From assembly GCA_016764115.1 (NCBI GenBank), contig JAESSM010000227.1:1-11701 (forward strand): a stretch of 11,701 bases of DNA, given 5' to 3'. Shown here in pieces: positions 1-6,442 of this stretch; position 1 is the stretch's first letter; each line of letters starts with the position of its first letter. The stretch comes from Bacteroidia bacterium (lineage in GTDB: Bacteria; Bacteroidota; Bacteroidia; JAESSM01; NORP286). Position numbers and translations under genes: made by a program. The notes under the pieces are model-generated. The model was not told the DNA's origin. It was given only the letters and a program-made list of their open reading frames with translations, and did not search any database.

Positions 1-1929
1 CGTGCGGAAGGAGCTGAAATTCAATTTGTAATTGACAATTCGCAATTATCATTAAATATTTTTACCACACGACCAGATACAATTTTTGGTGCGACTTATA
101 TGGTACTCGCACCTGAACATGAATATGTCCATCAAATAACAACTGATAAAAATAAGCATAGCGTTGAAGAATATCTTGAATATGTAAAAAGCAGATCGGA
201 AAGAGAAAGGCAAGCCGAGGTAGATAAAATAACCGGTGTTTTCACAGGGGCTTATGCCGTCAACCCATTAAATGATCAAAAAATGCCGATTTGGATCAGC
301 GAATACGTATTGGCTGGATATGGAACAGGTGCAATTATGGCCGTTCCTGGACATGATTCAAGAGATTATAAATTTGCCAAAGAATTTGACTTGCCGATCA
401 TTCAAGTTATAGAAGGAGCTGATATTACTTCAGAATCATACGATGACAAAACAGGCAAAATGATCAATTCTGATTTAATTAATGGAATGGAAGTTCAGGA
501 GGCAATTCAAGCAGTGATCAAAAAAGTTGAAGAATCAGAAATTGGAGAGGGGCAAGTGAATTATAGATTACGTGATGCAGCTTTTAGCAGGCAAAGATAT
601 TGGGGTGAACCATTCCCTGTGTATTACAAAGATGATACGCCATATTTGTTGGATGAATCCAAGCTTCCATTAAAGTTACCCAAAATTGATTCATACAAAC
701 CAACGGAAGATGGTGAACCTCCTTTAGCAAGAGCTGAAAACTGGAAAAGTGATGATGGACATGCTCTCGAAACGGATACGATGCCAGGTTATGCTGGTTC
801 ATGTTGGTATTTCTTAAGATACATGGATCCAAACAATGAAAACGAGTTTGTATCAAAAGAAGCCGAAAATTATTGGAACCAGGTTGACCTTTATATTGGA
901 GGGGCAGAACATGCTACCGGGCATTTATTGTATTCCAGATTCTGGAACCAGTTTTTGTTTGATCTAGGTTTAGTTAGTAACAAAGAACCATTTCAAAAAT
1001 TGGTTAATCAAGGAATGATTCAGGGAAGGTCGAATTTTGTATACAGAGTCAAAGATTCTAACAAATTTGTCTCTCACGGTTTGAGAAAGGAACATAACAC
1101 AACTGCAATTCATGTTGATGTTAATATGGTTGACAACGATATTTTAAATATTGAAAAATTTAAAACATGGAAATCCGAATTCAATGATGCTGAATTTATT
1201 TTGGACGATGGAAAATATGTTTGCGGAGTTGAGGTTGAAAAAATGTCAAAATCCAAATGGAACGTTGTAAGTCCTGATGACATTATTGATAAATACGGTG
1301 CTGATACGCTTAGAATGTATGAAATGTTTTTGGGGCCATTAGAAGATTCCAAACCATGGAACACCCACGGGATTGAAGGAGTTCATAAGTTTTTGAGAAG
1401 ACTTTGGAGGTTATTTTATGATGAACAGAGAACTTTGCTAATTACAGATGATGCACCCAACGAAGATGAACTGAAAACACTTCATAAAACGATTAAAAAA
1501 ATAGAAGATGACAACGAGAAATTATCTTTCAATACTTCAATAAGCGCTTTTATGATTTGCGTTAACGAGTTAACTGATCTAAAATGTTATAAAAAACCTA
1601 TTCTTAGCGATCTAATTACTTGTTTATCTCTATTTGCACCCTATATTTCAGAAGAACTTTGGCAAGTATTGGGAAATAATGAAAGTATAACCAAAGCTAA
1701 ATTTCCTGAGTGGAACAATGATTTCATTAAAGAAGATTCTTTTGAATGCCCAGTCTCAGTAAATGGAAAAGTAAGAGCAAAGATCAATATTCCAATTGAT
1801 TTAACACAAGAGCAAGTACAGGAGAGAGTAATGGATTTGGAAACAGTTCAAAAATGGATGGAAGGAAAGGAGCTTAAGAAATTTATTTATGTTCCTAAGA
1901 GGATTGTGAATATAGTTACAAATGTTTAA
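1..1929 (+). CDS. leuS: Leucyl-tRNA synthetase (LeuRS), 5' truncated by window edge
   Basis: Charges tRNA-Leu with leucine in the cytoplasm and hydrolyses misacylated tRNA. The frame is open from base 1, so the gene starts outside the window; 642 residues are present and roughly the first third, including the HIGH motif, is missing. The fragment begins in the CP1 editing domain: threonine-rich TTRPDT at fragment residues 22-27, and GTGAIMAVPGHDSRD with the editing aspartate at D119. Then come the catalytic core pieces SRQRYWGEPFP, GYAGSCWYFLRYMDP and YIGGAEHATGHLLYSRFW, and the KMSKS loop at 414-418, followed by the anticodon-binding helical domain and a C-terminal segment. A long insertion between GMIQG and KMSKS is typical of Bacteroidetes LeuRS. 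The ATG at base 100 is internal, not a start. The stop overlaps that of the convergent glycosyltransferase. Confidence 0.97.
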   Translation, partial: RAEGAEIQFVIDNSQLSLNIFTTRPDTIFGATYMVLAPEHEYVHQITTDKNKHSVEEYLEYVKSRSERERQAEVDKITGVFTGAYAVNPLNDQKMPIWISEYVLAGYGTGAIMAVPGHDSRDYKFAKEFDLPIIQVIEGADITSESYDDKTGKMINSDLINGMEVQEAIQAVIKKVEESEIGEGQVNYRLRDAAFSRQRYWGEPFPVYYKDDTPYLLDESKLPLKLPKIDSYKPTEDGEPPLARAENWKSDDGHALETDTMPGYAGSCWYFLRYMDPNNENEFVSKEAENYWNQVDLYIGGAEHATGHLLYSRFWNQFLFDLGLVSNKEPFQKLVNQGMIQGRSNFVYRVKDSNKFVSHGLRKEHNTTAIHVDVNMVDNDILNIEKFKTWKSEFNDAEFILDDGKYVCGVEVEKMSKSKWNVVSPDDIIDKYGADTLRMYEMFLGPLEDSKPWNTHGIEGVHKFLRRLWRLFYDEQRTLLITDDAPNEDELKTLHKTIKKIEDDNEKLSFNTSISAFMICVNELTDLKCYKKPILSDLITCLSLFAPYISEELWQVLGNNESITKAKFPEWNNDFIKEDSFECPVSVNGKVRAKINIPIDLTQEQVQERVMDLETVQKWMEGKELKKFIYVPKRIVNIVTNV

Positions 1930-2678
1930 GTCTTATTTAATTCTCCCAGTTTCTTATATTTCAGGTACGTTTCTTTTGCAGATAGCGTACATATTACCCA
2001 TCCGTAATACCCATCCCAAAAGCCAGCTTTGATAATATAATTTCTGAAAAGCTTAAACCCTGCGCTTACTATAGCTCTCAAGATATTTGATCGCTTACCA
2101 TTTGCAAACATAGCCTCTGCTGCCAAAGTTGAAAAATGTTCGACCTTTTTTTGGTGCTCCTCAATCGTGTAATATGGATAATGGAGTAATGGCCCTCTTA
2201 ACATTTTTGGTTTTACTCCACTAGACAATTCAAACCTGTCATGTGGATTAACGCCCTTCCACATTCCCTTATCTTTATCAATTAATCTAATTTTTCTATC
2301 AGGTGACCAGCCGCTAAAATTAATCCACTGACCACAATAATTATTCAACCGATTTACATAGTAGGCTTCGCCATCCCAATGCTTTTTAATGTATTGAATT
2401 GACTCTATCAACTTTTCAGACAATGCTTCATCTGCATCTATAGACATAACATACTGATAGTTTGTTTGTGCCATCACATAATTCTTTTGGCCAATATACC
2501 CTTCAAACTCATGTTCAATAAAATTCACTTCAAATTCTTCACAGATCTCCTTTGTTTTATCTGTTGAATAAGAATCGACTACAACGATCTCATCAGCAAC
2601 TTTTTGAACTGACTCCAAACATCTACGAATGTCACGTTCTTCATTATAAGTTATTATTGCGATAGAAAGGTTAATCAT
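1926..2678 (-). CDS. Family 2 glycosyltransferase, WaaE/KdtX-like
   Basis: Complete 250-residue GT-A fold glycosyltransferase, probably acting at the cytoplasmic face of the inner membrane on a lipopolysaccharide core or other surface glycan. The N-terminus shows the family 2 pattern: ITYNEE at residues 9-14, VVVDSYSTDKT at 32-42 and the metal/nucleotide-sugar binding SIDADE with D81 and D83. The C-terminal half, with WSPDRKIRLIDKDKG and NPHDRFEL, resembles the WaaE/KdtX group, which adds a sugar to inner-core heptose. Donor and acceptor cannot be read from the sequence. No signal peptide or clear membrane helix is seen. The ATG at 2678 follows an A-rich stretch and sits directly before the N-terminal beta strand, so it is the likely start. 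No other glycan genes adjoin it, so it looks like a lone core-type enzyme. Confidence 0.9.
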   Translation of the reverse strand: MINLSIAIITYNEERDIRRCLESVQKVADEIVVVDSYSTDKTKEICEEFEVNFIEHEFEGYIGQKNYVMAQTNYQYVMSIDADEALSEKLIESIQYIKKHWDGEAYYVNRLNNYCGQWINFSGWSPDRKIRLIDKDKGMWKGVNPHDRFELSSGVKPKMLRGPLLHYPYYTIEEHQKKVEHFSTLAAEAMFANGKRSNILRAIVSAGFKLFRNYIIKAGFWDGYYGWVICTLSAKETYLKYKKLGELNKT

Positions 2679-2686
2679 TCTTTTTT

Positions 2687-2730
2687 CGTTGATTCGTGTA
2701 TTGGTGTATTTGTTAATTCGTATAAAATCG
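2687..2730 (+). repeat. AATTCGT-rich dispersed repeat, copy 1
   Basis: A stretch rich in the words ATTCGTGTATT and GTTAATTCGTAT, just upstream of the glycosyltransferase start. The same words recur inverted at 2850-2886 and again at 8914-8954, always between genes. It is an imperfect copy with an extra GGTGTATT block. Confidence 0.5.
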
Positions 2731-2849
2731 CTGAATAGTTACTTATTTTTGTAATGAATAATGCTAACATGCCAATTTATACAAATGATACCAATAATCT
2801 ACTAATATGCAAATAGCGAATAGCTTATAGATAATATTTTAATAAACCG

Positions 2850-2886
2850 AATATACGATTACACAAATTAACGAATACACGAGTTA
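2850..2886 (-). repeat. AATTCGT-rich dispersed repeat, copy 2 (inverted)
   Basis: Read on the minus strand this gives CTCGTGTATTCGTTAATTTG followed by TGTAATCGTAT, matching the words of copy 1 at 2687-2730 in inverted orientation and copy 3 at 8914-8954. Together with copy 1 it brackets the central part of the meaB/glycosyltransferase spacer. Confidence 0.5.
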
Positions 2887-2891
2887 AGAAT

Positions 2892-2926
2892 TTTGTTGGA
2901 TATTAAATTGGTATTGGCAATCTTTG
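2892..2926 (+). promoter_or_regulatory. Candidate Bacteroidetes-type promoter for meaB
   Basis: TTTG at 2892-2895 and AATCTTTG at 2919-2926, 23 nt apart. The second box differs from the TAnnTTTG consensus at one base, and the spacing is at the long end of what is reported for Flavobacterium. Transcription would begin a few bases downstream, giving a leader of roughly 15-20 nt before the TTG start. Weak evidence. Confidence 0.3.
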
Positions 2927-2948
2927 AATTGTATTAATCCATTATACC

Positions 2949-3860
2949 TTGTCTTCAGAAATAGAAAATCTACTATCACAACTTCATGAAGGAAATAACA
3001 AAGCCTTGGCAAGAAGTATTTCCATTGTCGAAAATGAAACTGATGGCCACCAATATCTTCTCGAAAACCTCAAAATCAATCATAGTACCTCTGTAATTGG
3101 CTTAACCGGGCCTCCCGGAGCAGGTAAAAGTACATTGGTAAATTGCATCTTATCTCAGCTAGCAACAGATGGGAAAAAAGTAGGTGTAATAGCTATTGAC
3201 CCAACTTCACCTTTCAATTTAGGTTCGCTGCTTGGCGATAGGGTTCGGATGAGTAATCATTTTAATGATGAAAACATCTTTATCAGGTCTTTAGCAACCA
3301 GAGGTTCATTGGGTGGCTTATCCGCAAAAACCATTGAAGTTGTTGATATAATGAAATCAGCAGGGTTTGATCAGGTGATTGTTGAAACCGTTGGGGTTGG
3401 CCAATCAGAAATAGAAATAATTGGTTTGGCAGATACCACAGTTCTTGTTTTGGTTCCAGAATCCGGAGATGAAATTCAGACTTTAAAATCCGGCATCATG
3501 GAAATTGCTGATATTTTTGTGGTTAACAAAGCTGAAAGAGACGGTGCAGATGCGTTCGTTAAAAACCTTCATAATTTCTTGAAAGATAAATCTGGTAACT
3601 CCTGGAAACCATCAGTAGTAAAAGCAATTGCCACACAAAATTCAGGAATTGAGGAATTATTAGAACAAATACAAAATCACCAAAAATCCATAGATAAAAA
3701 AGACAACTCCATTCATTTATTTACTGAAAAAGCATATAAACTCATTCAAAATAATCGAATGAAAGATGTTAATAGGAGTACCTTAAAAGCATCCATTGAG
3801 AGCTCAATAAATAAAGATGGGTTTAATTTGTATTCGTTTGTGAATAATTGGGATAAATAA
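2949..3860 (+). CDS. meaB: MeaB/ArgK-family GTPase, methylmalonyl-CoA mutase chaperone
   Basis: Complete 303-residue G3E-family P-loop GTPase. Homologues (MeaB, human MMAA) load and protect the adenosylcobalamin cofactor of methylmalonyl-CoA mutase in the cytoplasm. Seen in order: the N-terminal helix HEGNNKALARSISIVEN, Walker A GPPGAGKST at 54-62, the IDPTSPF segment at 83-89, switch-region SLATRGSLGG at 114-123, ETVGVGQSE at 146-154 and the base-recognition motif NKAE at 193-196. The C-terminal helices that form the dimer follow. The G4 motif is usually NKxD, so Glu196 is a conservative deviation. The start must be TTG 2949 (or a non-standard codon), because an in-frame TGA lies at 2925-2927 and no ATG or GTG follows it before the conserved helix. 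The mutase genes are not in the window. A terminator follows. Confidence 0.94.
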   Translation: MSSEIENLLSQLHEGNNKALARSISIVENETDGHQYLLENLKINHSTSVIGLTGPPGAGKSTLVNCILSQLATDGKKVGVIAIDPTSPFNLGSLLGDRVRMSNHFNDENIFIRSLATRGSLGGLSAKTIEVVDIMKSAGFDQVIVETVGVGQSEIEIIGLADTTVLVLVPESGDEIQTLKSGIMEIADIFVVNKAERDGADAFVKNLHNFLKDKSGNSWKPSVVKAIATQNSGIEELLEQIQNHQKSIDKKDNSIHLFTEKAYKLIQNNRMKDVNRSTLKASIESSINKDGFNLYSFVNNWDK

Positions 3861-3899
3861 TTCAAAGTAAAAAATCACATAACTTTCTTAATTACTAGG

Positions 3900-3924
3900 C
3901 TATTAGCTTAATAGGTTATTTTTT
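3900..3924 (+). terminator. Rho-independent terminator after meaB
   Basis: A perfect 6-bp stem, CTATTA (3900-3905) / TAATAG (3909-3914), with a 3-nt loop, followed by GTTATTTTTT, 40 nt after the meaB stop. The stem is AT-rich and weak, but the T-tract is on the correct side for plus-strand transcription. On the minus strand no T-run follows directly, so it should not serve the convergent small gene. Confidence 0.55.
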
Positions 3925-3927
3925 ATT

Positions 3928-4233
3928 CTATTCAGGATATACTACTAAATTTCCATCATTGCCCAAATACCATTGATCAATTTTCTCAAATATTTGTCTT
4001 ACATAATCAGGATATATAATATTATTACTTTCTAAGGCAGTATGAGCTTCCCACCCACATGAACTTTTATCTGCTGCACCGTCTAAATAAAAGGTGAAAT
4101 ATAAATTTGCATTCCCTCTACCCACTTGAGGTATGGGACACATCCTGCAGTACCCCTGATAATTCTTATGATTTATATACTCATTAGCAACATGCCATAG
4201 AGTTATTAACTCTGCTAGTGTAATTCCTTCCAT
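3928..4233 (-). CDS. Hypothetical 101-residue CxxC protein
   Basis: I do not recognise this family. The frame gives a compact, probably cytosolic protein with no signal peptide or membrane segment. An N-terminal helix-like stretch (AELITLWHVANEYI) precedes YCRMCPIP, whose C29 and C32 form a CxxC pair. C59 and H64 lie in SSCGWEAH, so a metal site or disulfide is possible but unproven. A beta-rich middle (NLYFTFYLDG) and a C-terminal helix (YPDYVRQIFEKIDQWYL) follow. Composition is protein-like and aromatic-rich, so I think it is real rather than chance. It starts 35 nt downstream of the GIY-YIG-like gene on the same strand, so it is probably the last gene of that unit. The ATG at 4233 has no clear Shine-Dalgarno, as with its neighbours. 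Function unknown. Confidence 0.68.
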   Translation of the reverse strand: MEGITLAELITLWHVANEYINHKNYQGYCRMCPIPQVGRGNANLYFTFYLDGAADKSSCGWEAHTALESNNIIYPDYVRQIFEKIDQWYLGNDGNLVVYPE

Positions 4234-4268
4234 AACGATTTGGTTTTTATTTATTTTATTTTCTGTAT

Positions 4269-5144
4269 TTAATCTTTGAGTTGTTTTGATTTTTTGATTG
4301 ACACTCCCTTTGTATGGATATGTGTGACACCACCTATTCTGGGTTTAACCTCATTTAACAAAGGCAACCTAAATTGGTTTTTTACATAATAATCATTTAA
4401 GATAATCCCTTCACATAGGCTGTTGATGATGTTATCGTTCTTCTCATATTGTTTGGGAACACCATTTTTATTGAGGTTAAAGACTTCTTTAAATTTATCT
4501 ATATTGACTCTTGATTTTCCCACTACCTCTCTTAATTGATGGCTTTCAACAAACCCAAAGTATATATCTCTTTCGTTTGATGTTGGTTTCATTCCTTTAA
4601 TATATCTTCTGTTAATAAAATGATCAAAATCCGTTCTTTTGATCTTCTCTTGGAATTTGGGTAAATTATCTAGAATTCTCTGTGCTTTTTTTCGGCTATA
4701 ACGATTAAAAAGATACCAACTAAATAGAATATAACGCGTTGAGAACTCTTCACCATTTTTTTGTACTCGTTTAATTAGTTCGGCAAACTCAAGATTTAGA
4801 GTTCTTCTTTTTACATCAAAACAAAAGATATCTTTAATAAATTTGGAATTAAAGAATTTTTCTAGATCAAAATCATTTTCAGTAAATTCTTTACTATTCC
4901 GAGTGCGGTTATTGCAGAATGAATTAAGGATGGTGGCTAAATGTTCTCTAACTCTACTAAAAATATCATCATTTGATTTACCTAGATAAATCATCTCAAA
5001 TTTGTCGCCTTGTTTTTCCCAGAGGGTGTAAATCCCGTGTACTTTTTCAGGATGGCTTCTACATAGTTCTATAAAGCTTGATAGTGAATATCTAGAGCTC
5101 CTTCTATGAATCACTTTTTTTAAATCTCTGGTCAGTGCTTCCAT
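4269..5144 (-). CDS. GIY-YIG-type nuclease-like protein with unknown C-terminal region
   Basis: Complete 291-residue protein whose N-terminal part (about 35-130) matches the GIY-YIG nuclease pattern: GIY at 37-39, YLG at 53-55, then KSNDDIFSRVREHL with the expected arginine R64 and H68, and LNLEFAELI at 116-124 supplying the expected glutamate (E119 or E122). Enzymes with this fold cut DNA strands using one metal ion and include homing endonucleases, restriction enzymes and repair nucleases. The motif residues are all present, so it may be active. Residues 131-291 are basic, rich in Lys, Arg, Asn and Tyr, and belong to no family I recognise; nucleic-acid binding is a guess. It lies downstream of the DnaB-like gene and upstream of the small CxxC gene, and may also have its own promoter at 5172-5203. 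The ATG at 5144 follows AACAAGAAA. Confidence 0.72.
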   Translation of the reverse strand: MEALTRDLKKVIHRRSSRYSLSSFIELCRSHPEKVHGIYTLWEKQGDKFEMIYLGKSNDDIFSRVREHLATILNSFCNNRTRNSKEFTENDFDLEKFFNSKFIKDIFCFDVKRRTLNLEFAELIKRVQKNGEEFSTRYILFSWYLFNRYSRKKAQRILDNLPKFQEKIKRTDFDHFINRRYIKGMKPTSNERDIYFGFVESHQLREVVGKSRVNIDKFKEVFNLNKNGVPKQYEKNDNIINSLCEGIILNDYYVKNQFRLPLLNEVKPRIGGVTHIHTKGVSIKKSKQLKD

Positions 5145-5171
5145 TTTCTTGTTGTTTTAGTTAAAAAACAT

Positions 5172-5203
5172 GCAAGTTACAAGCTTATTATACGAAAGTC
5201 AAA
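5172..5203 (-). promoter_or_regulatory. Candidate promoter for the GIY-YIG-like gene
   Basis: Read on the minus strand: TTTG, 20 nt, then TAACTTGC, with spacing as expected for Bacteroidetes promoters (TTTG, about 19-21 nt, TAnnTTTG). The second box is imperfect at its 3' end. A transcript would start about 20 nt before the ATG at 5144. If real, the gene can be expressed apart from the DnaB-like gene. Confidence 0.3.
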
Positions 5204-5236
5204 TACAAGACGATTTCTGATAAATCAGGCTAGAAA

Positions 5237-5260
5237 GGAGAAGTCCCTTAACTTCCCTCC
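5237..5260 (-). terminator. Weak hairpin at the end of the DnaB-like gene
   Basis: Minus-strand GGAGGGAAGT pairs with ACTTCTCC around a TAAGGG loop, with a 2-nt bulge. It overlaps the TAA stop at 5248-5250 and is followed only by TTTCT, so it is a poor terminator at best. A separate 12-nt palindrome CTGATAAATCAG lies close by at 5217-5228. It could attenuate rather than end transcription into the GIY-YIG-like gene. Confidence 0.25.
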
Positions 5261-6225
5261 ACAATGTAATTTGGAATCTCCTCAACAAAGCAGGGGATCT
5301 TCGCATCAAATCTTGCTTGATAGATTCCAGTTGGGAAGAACTTGCTTTTCAAACAACTAATCTCTAGTAAATCTGAGATATCATTGCCAAATTCATCTTC
5401 CATAAAGCCAAAATAGCCAGGCCGATGCAGAATATGCACTATATCCGAGTAGTTTTCAATTGCGTGATTTTCAAAATCAGACATATATGGTCTCTTATCA
5501 CCTCCCCTTAACTCTAACATATGCCCTAGTTTAGCAGTATATACAATCGGAATCCTAAGATATGTTTTTAGTTCGTGAAGCATCTTAATATATTGCCCAT
5601 TATTACTAACAACCGGTAAGTGATGATAGGGATTAAAATCATCAGTATTAGAGTATCCAGTTAACATACCAATACCGTCAATAATAATATATTGAGCTTT
5701 TGAAGCTAACGCTTCAGCTATGATTGTATCCTTTGCCTGTTCAATATTCTTTGACAATATACCACCAACCGATAGGTTCAAATTATGGAGTTCGTTAATA
5801 GCATGTTTAGAGCGATTTACTATACTTTTCTTTTCATTTCCTATGGGTTTTTCTTTTTTTAGAAACGCTCGTTGCAAATCATCCAAATTATTGGCAGATA
5901 TAATATTAAATAGTCTTTTGACAATTTCCTTTTTCTCATCAGCCAGAAAATATGCTAAACAATTTTTAGGATTTTTATTCAATCCTTTTAATGAGTTCTC
6001 AATTATGATATGGAGACAGTAGGTTGTTGTTCCCATGCCTGGCCTTCCTCCAAATACAGCTAAATAGCTATCCGGGGTATTCTCTGAAATGAATGGAAGC
6101 CTAAGAGCTTTGGAACATTTATGATAATCCTTTATATCCTGATCGCTTGTATTATCCAAATTTAAGTTAGCAATAGTTTCTTCAACAAATGTGATCGAAT
6201 CTTTAATTGATAATTTTTCAGACAT
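5248..6225 (-). CDS. DnaB-like RecA-fold protein with degenerate catalytic motifs
   Basis: 325 residues from ATG 6225. Matches the C-terminal (RecA) domain of DnaB helicases: GGRPGMGTTTY at 59-69 is the Walker A loop, AQYIIIDGIGML at 178-188 is Walker B with D183, and RGGDKRPYMSDFENHAIENYSDIVHILHR at 240-268 (quoted split: RGGDKRPYMSDF, ENHAIENYSDIVHILHR) aligns with the DnaB DKRP...SDLRESGxIEQDAD region. KSKFFPTG at 293-300 aligns with the KxRNGPTG finger loop. Several catalytic positions are changed: Walker A Lys is T66, the Glu of SLEM appears to be A94, the sensor Gln of SQL is K232 and the arginine finger is K295. The DnaB N-terminal primase-binding domain is absent; only about 50 residues precede the RecA core. 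It is therefore not the replicative helicase. An ATG at 6279 would add 18 residues, but a candidate promoter overlaps that stretch. Confidence 0.8.
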   Translation of the reverse strand: MSEKLSIKDSITFVEETIANLNLDNTSDQDIKDYHKCSKALRLPFISENTPDSYLAVFGGRPGMGTTTYCLHIIIENSLKGLNKNPKNCLAYFLADEKKEIVKRLFNIISANNLDDLQRAFLKKEKPIGNEKKSIVNRSKHAINELHNLNLSVGGILSKNIEQAKDTIIAEALASKAQYIIIDGIGMLTGYSNTDDFNPYHHLPVVSNNGQYIKMLHELKTYLRIPIVYTAKLGHMLELRGGDKRPYMSDFENHAIENYSDIVHILHRPGYFGFMEDEFGNDISDLLEISCLKSKFFPTGIYQARFDAKIPCFVEEIPNYIVEGS

Positions 6226-6231
6226 GATAGC

Positions 6232-6266
6232 CAAAGATTTAAAGGTGAGAATTTCTATTCTACAAA
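6232..6266 (-). promoter_or_regulatory. Candidate promoter for the DnaB-like gene
   Basis: Minus-strand TTTG (6263-6266), 23 nt, then AATCTTTG (6232-6239): the same boxes and the same spacing as the candidate in front of meaB. Transcription would start almost at ATG 6225, giving a very short or absent leader. This favours 6225 over 6279 as the start. Weak evidence on its own. Confidence 0.3.
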
Positions 6267-6296
6267 ATTGAGAAAACAAAATCCGGAAGTCAATAG

Positions 6297-6331
6297 ATGT
6301 TGAAAAGTAAATTGTTAAAACTTTTCAACAT
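6297..6331. promoter_or_regulatory. Perfect 12-bp inverted repeat, possible operator or recombination site
   Basis: ATGTTGAAAAGT (6297-6308) and ACTTTTCAACAT (6320-6331) are exact reverse complements separated by 11 nt. No T-tract follows on either strand, so it is not a typical intrinsic terminator. It lies about 30 nt upstream of the candidate promoter of the DnaB-like gene, where an operator could sit, and about 110 nt beyond the murF-alr stop. Dif and lox-type sites have shorter spacers, so it does not match those. Confidence 0.6.
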
Positions 6332-6442
6332 TACTGATTTTAGGTTAGCGTGATTGATATTGATAGCAAGTCGTGATAAATCTTTAAGATGTCCAACGAC
6401 TACAAGATTTCGACTCTGTTCAATCTGACGAATATATTTACG

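Larger units (their letters stand above)
2679..2948. other. Divergent intergenic region between glycosyltransferase and meaB
   Basis: A 270-nt AT-rich spacer with no supported gene. Both flanking genes read outward, so promoters for each should lie here. It carries two imperfect copies of an AATTCGTG-type repeat in opposite orientation near its ends, leaving about 120 nt of unremarkable AT-rich sequence between them. A weak Bacteroidetes-like promoter for meaB is seen near its right end; none is convincing for the glycosyltransferase. Confidence 0.6.

Noticed and set aside
584-856. Open frame on the minus strand inside leuS
   Set aside because: Overlaps strongly conserved LeuRS coding sequence; its translation has no recognisable domain and a biased His/Cys-rich composition.
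1110-1364. Second open frame on the minus strand inside leuS
   Set aside because: Covers the KMSKS region of LeuRS; a shadow of the real gene.
5720-6022. Plus-strand frame opposite the DnaB-like gene
   Set aside because: Hydrophobic and Phe/Ser-rich because it is antisense to Lys/Glu-rich coding DNA; no start signal and no family.
6225-6279. ATG at 6279 as the start of the DnaB-like gene
   Set aside because: The extra 18 residues (beginning MFSQFCRIEIL) are not part of the fold, and the stretch carries promoter-like boxes; ATG 6225 begins a normal N-terminus, MSEKLSIKDS.
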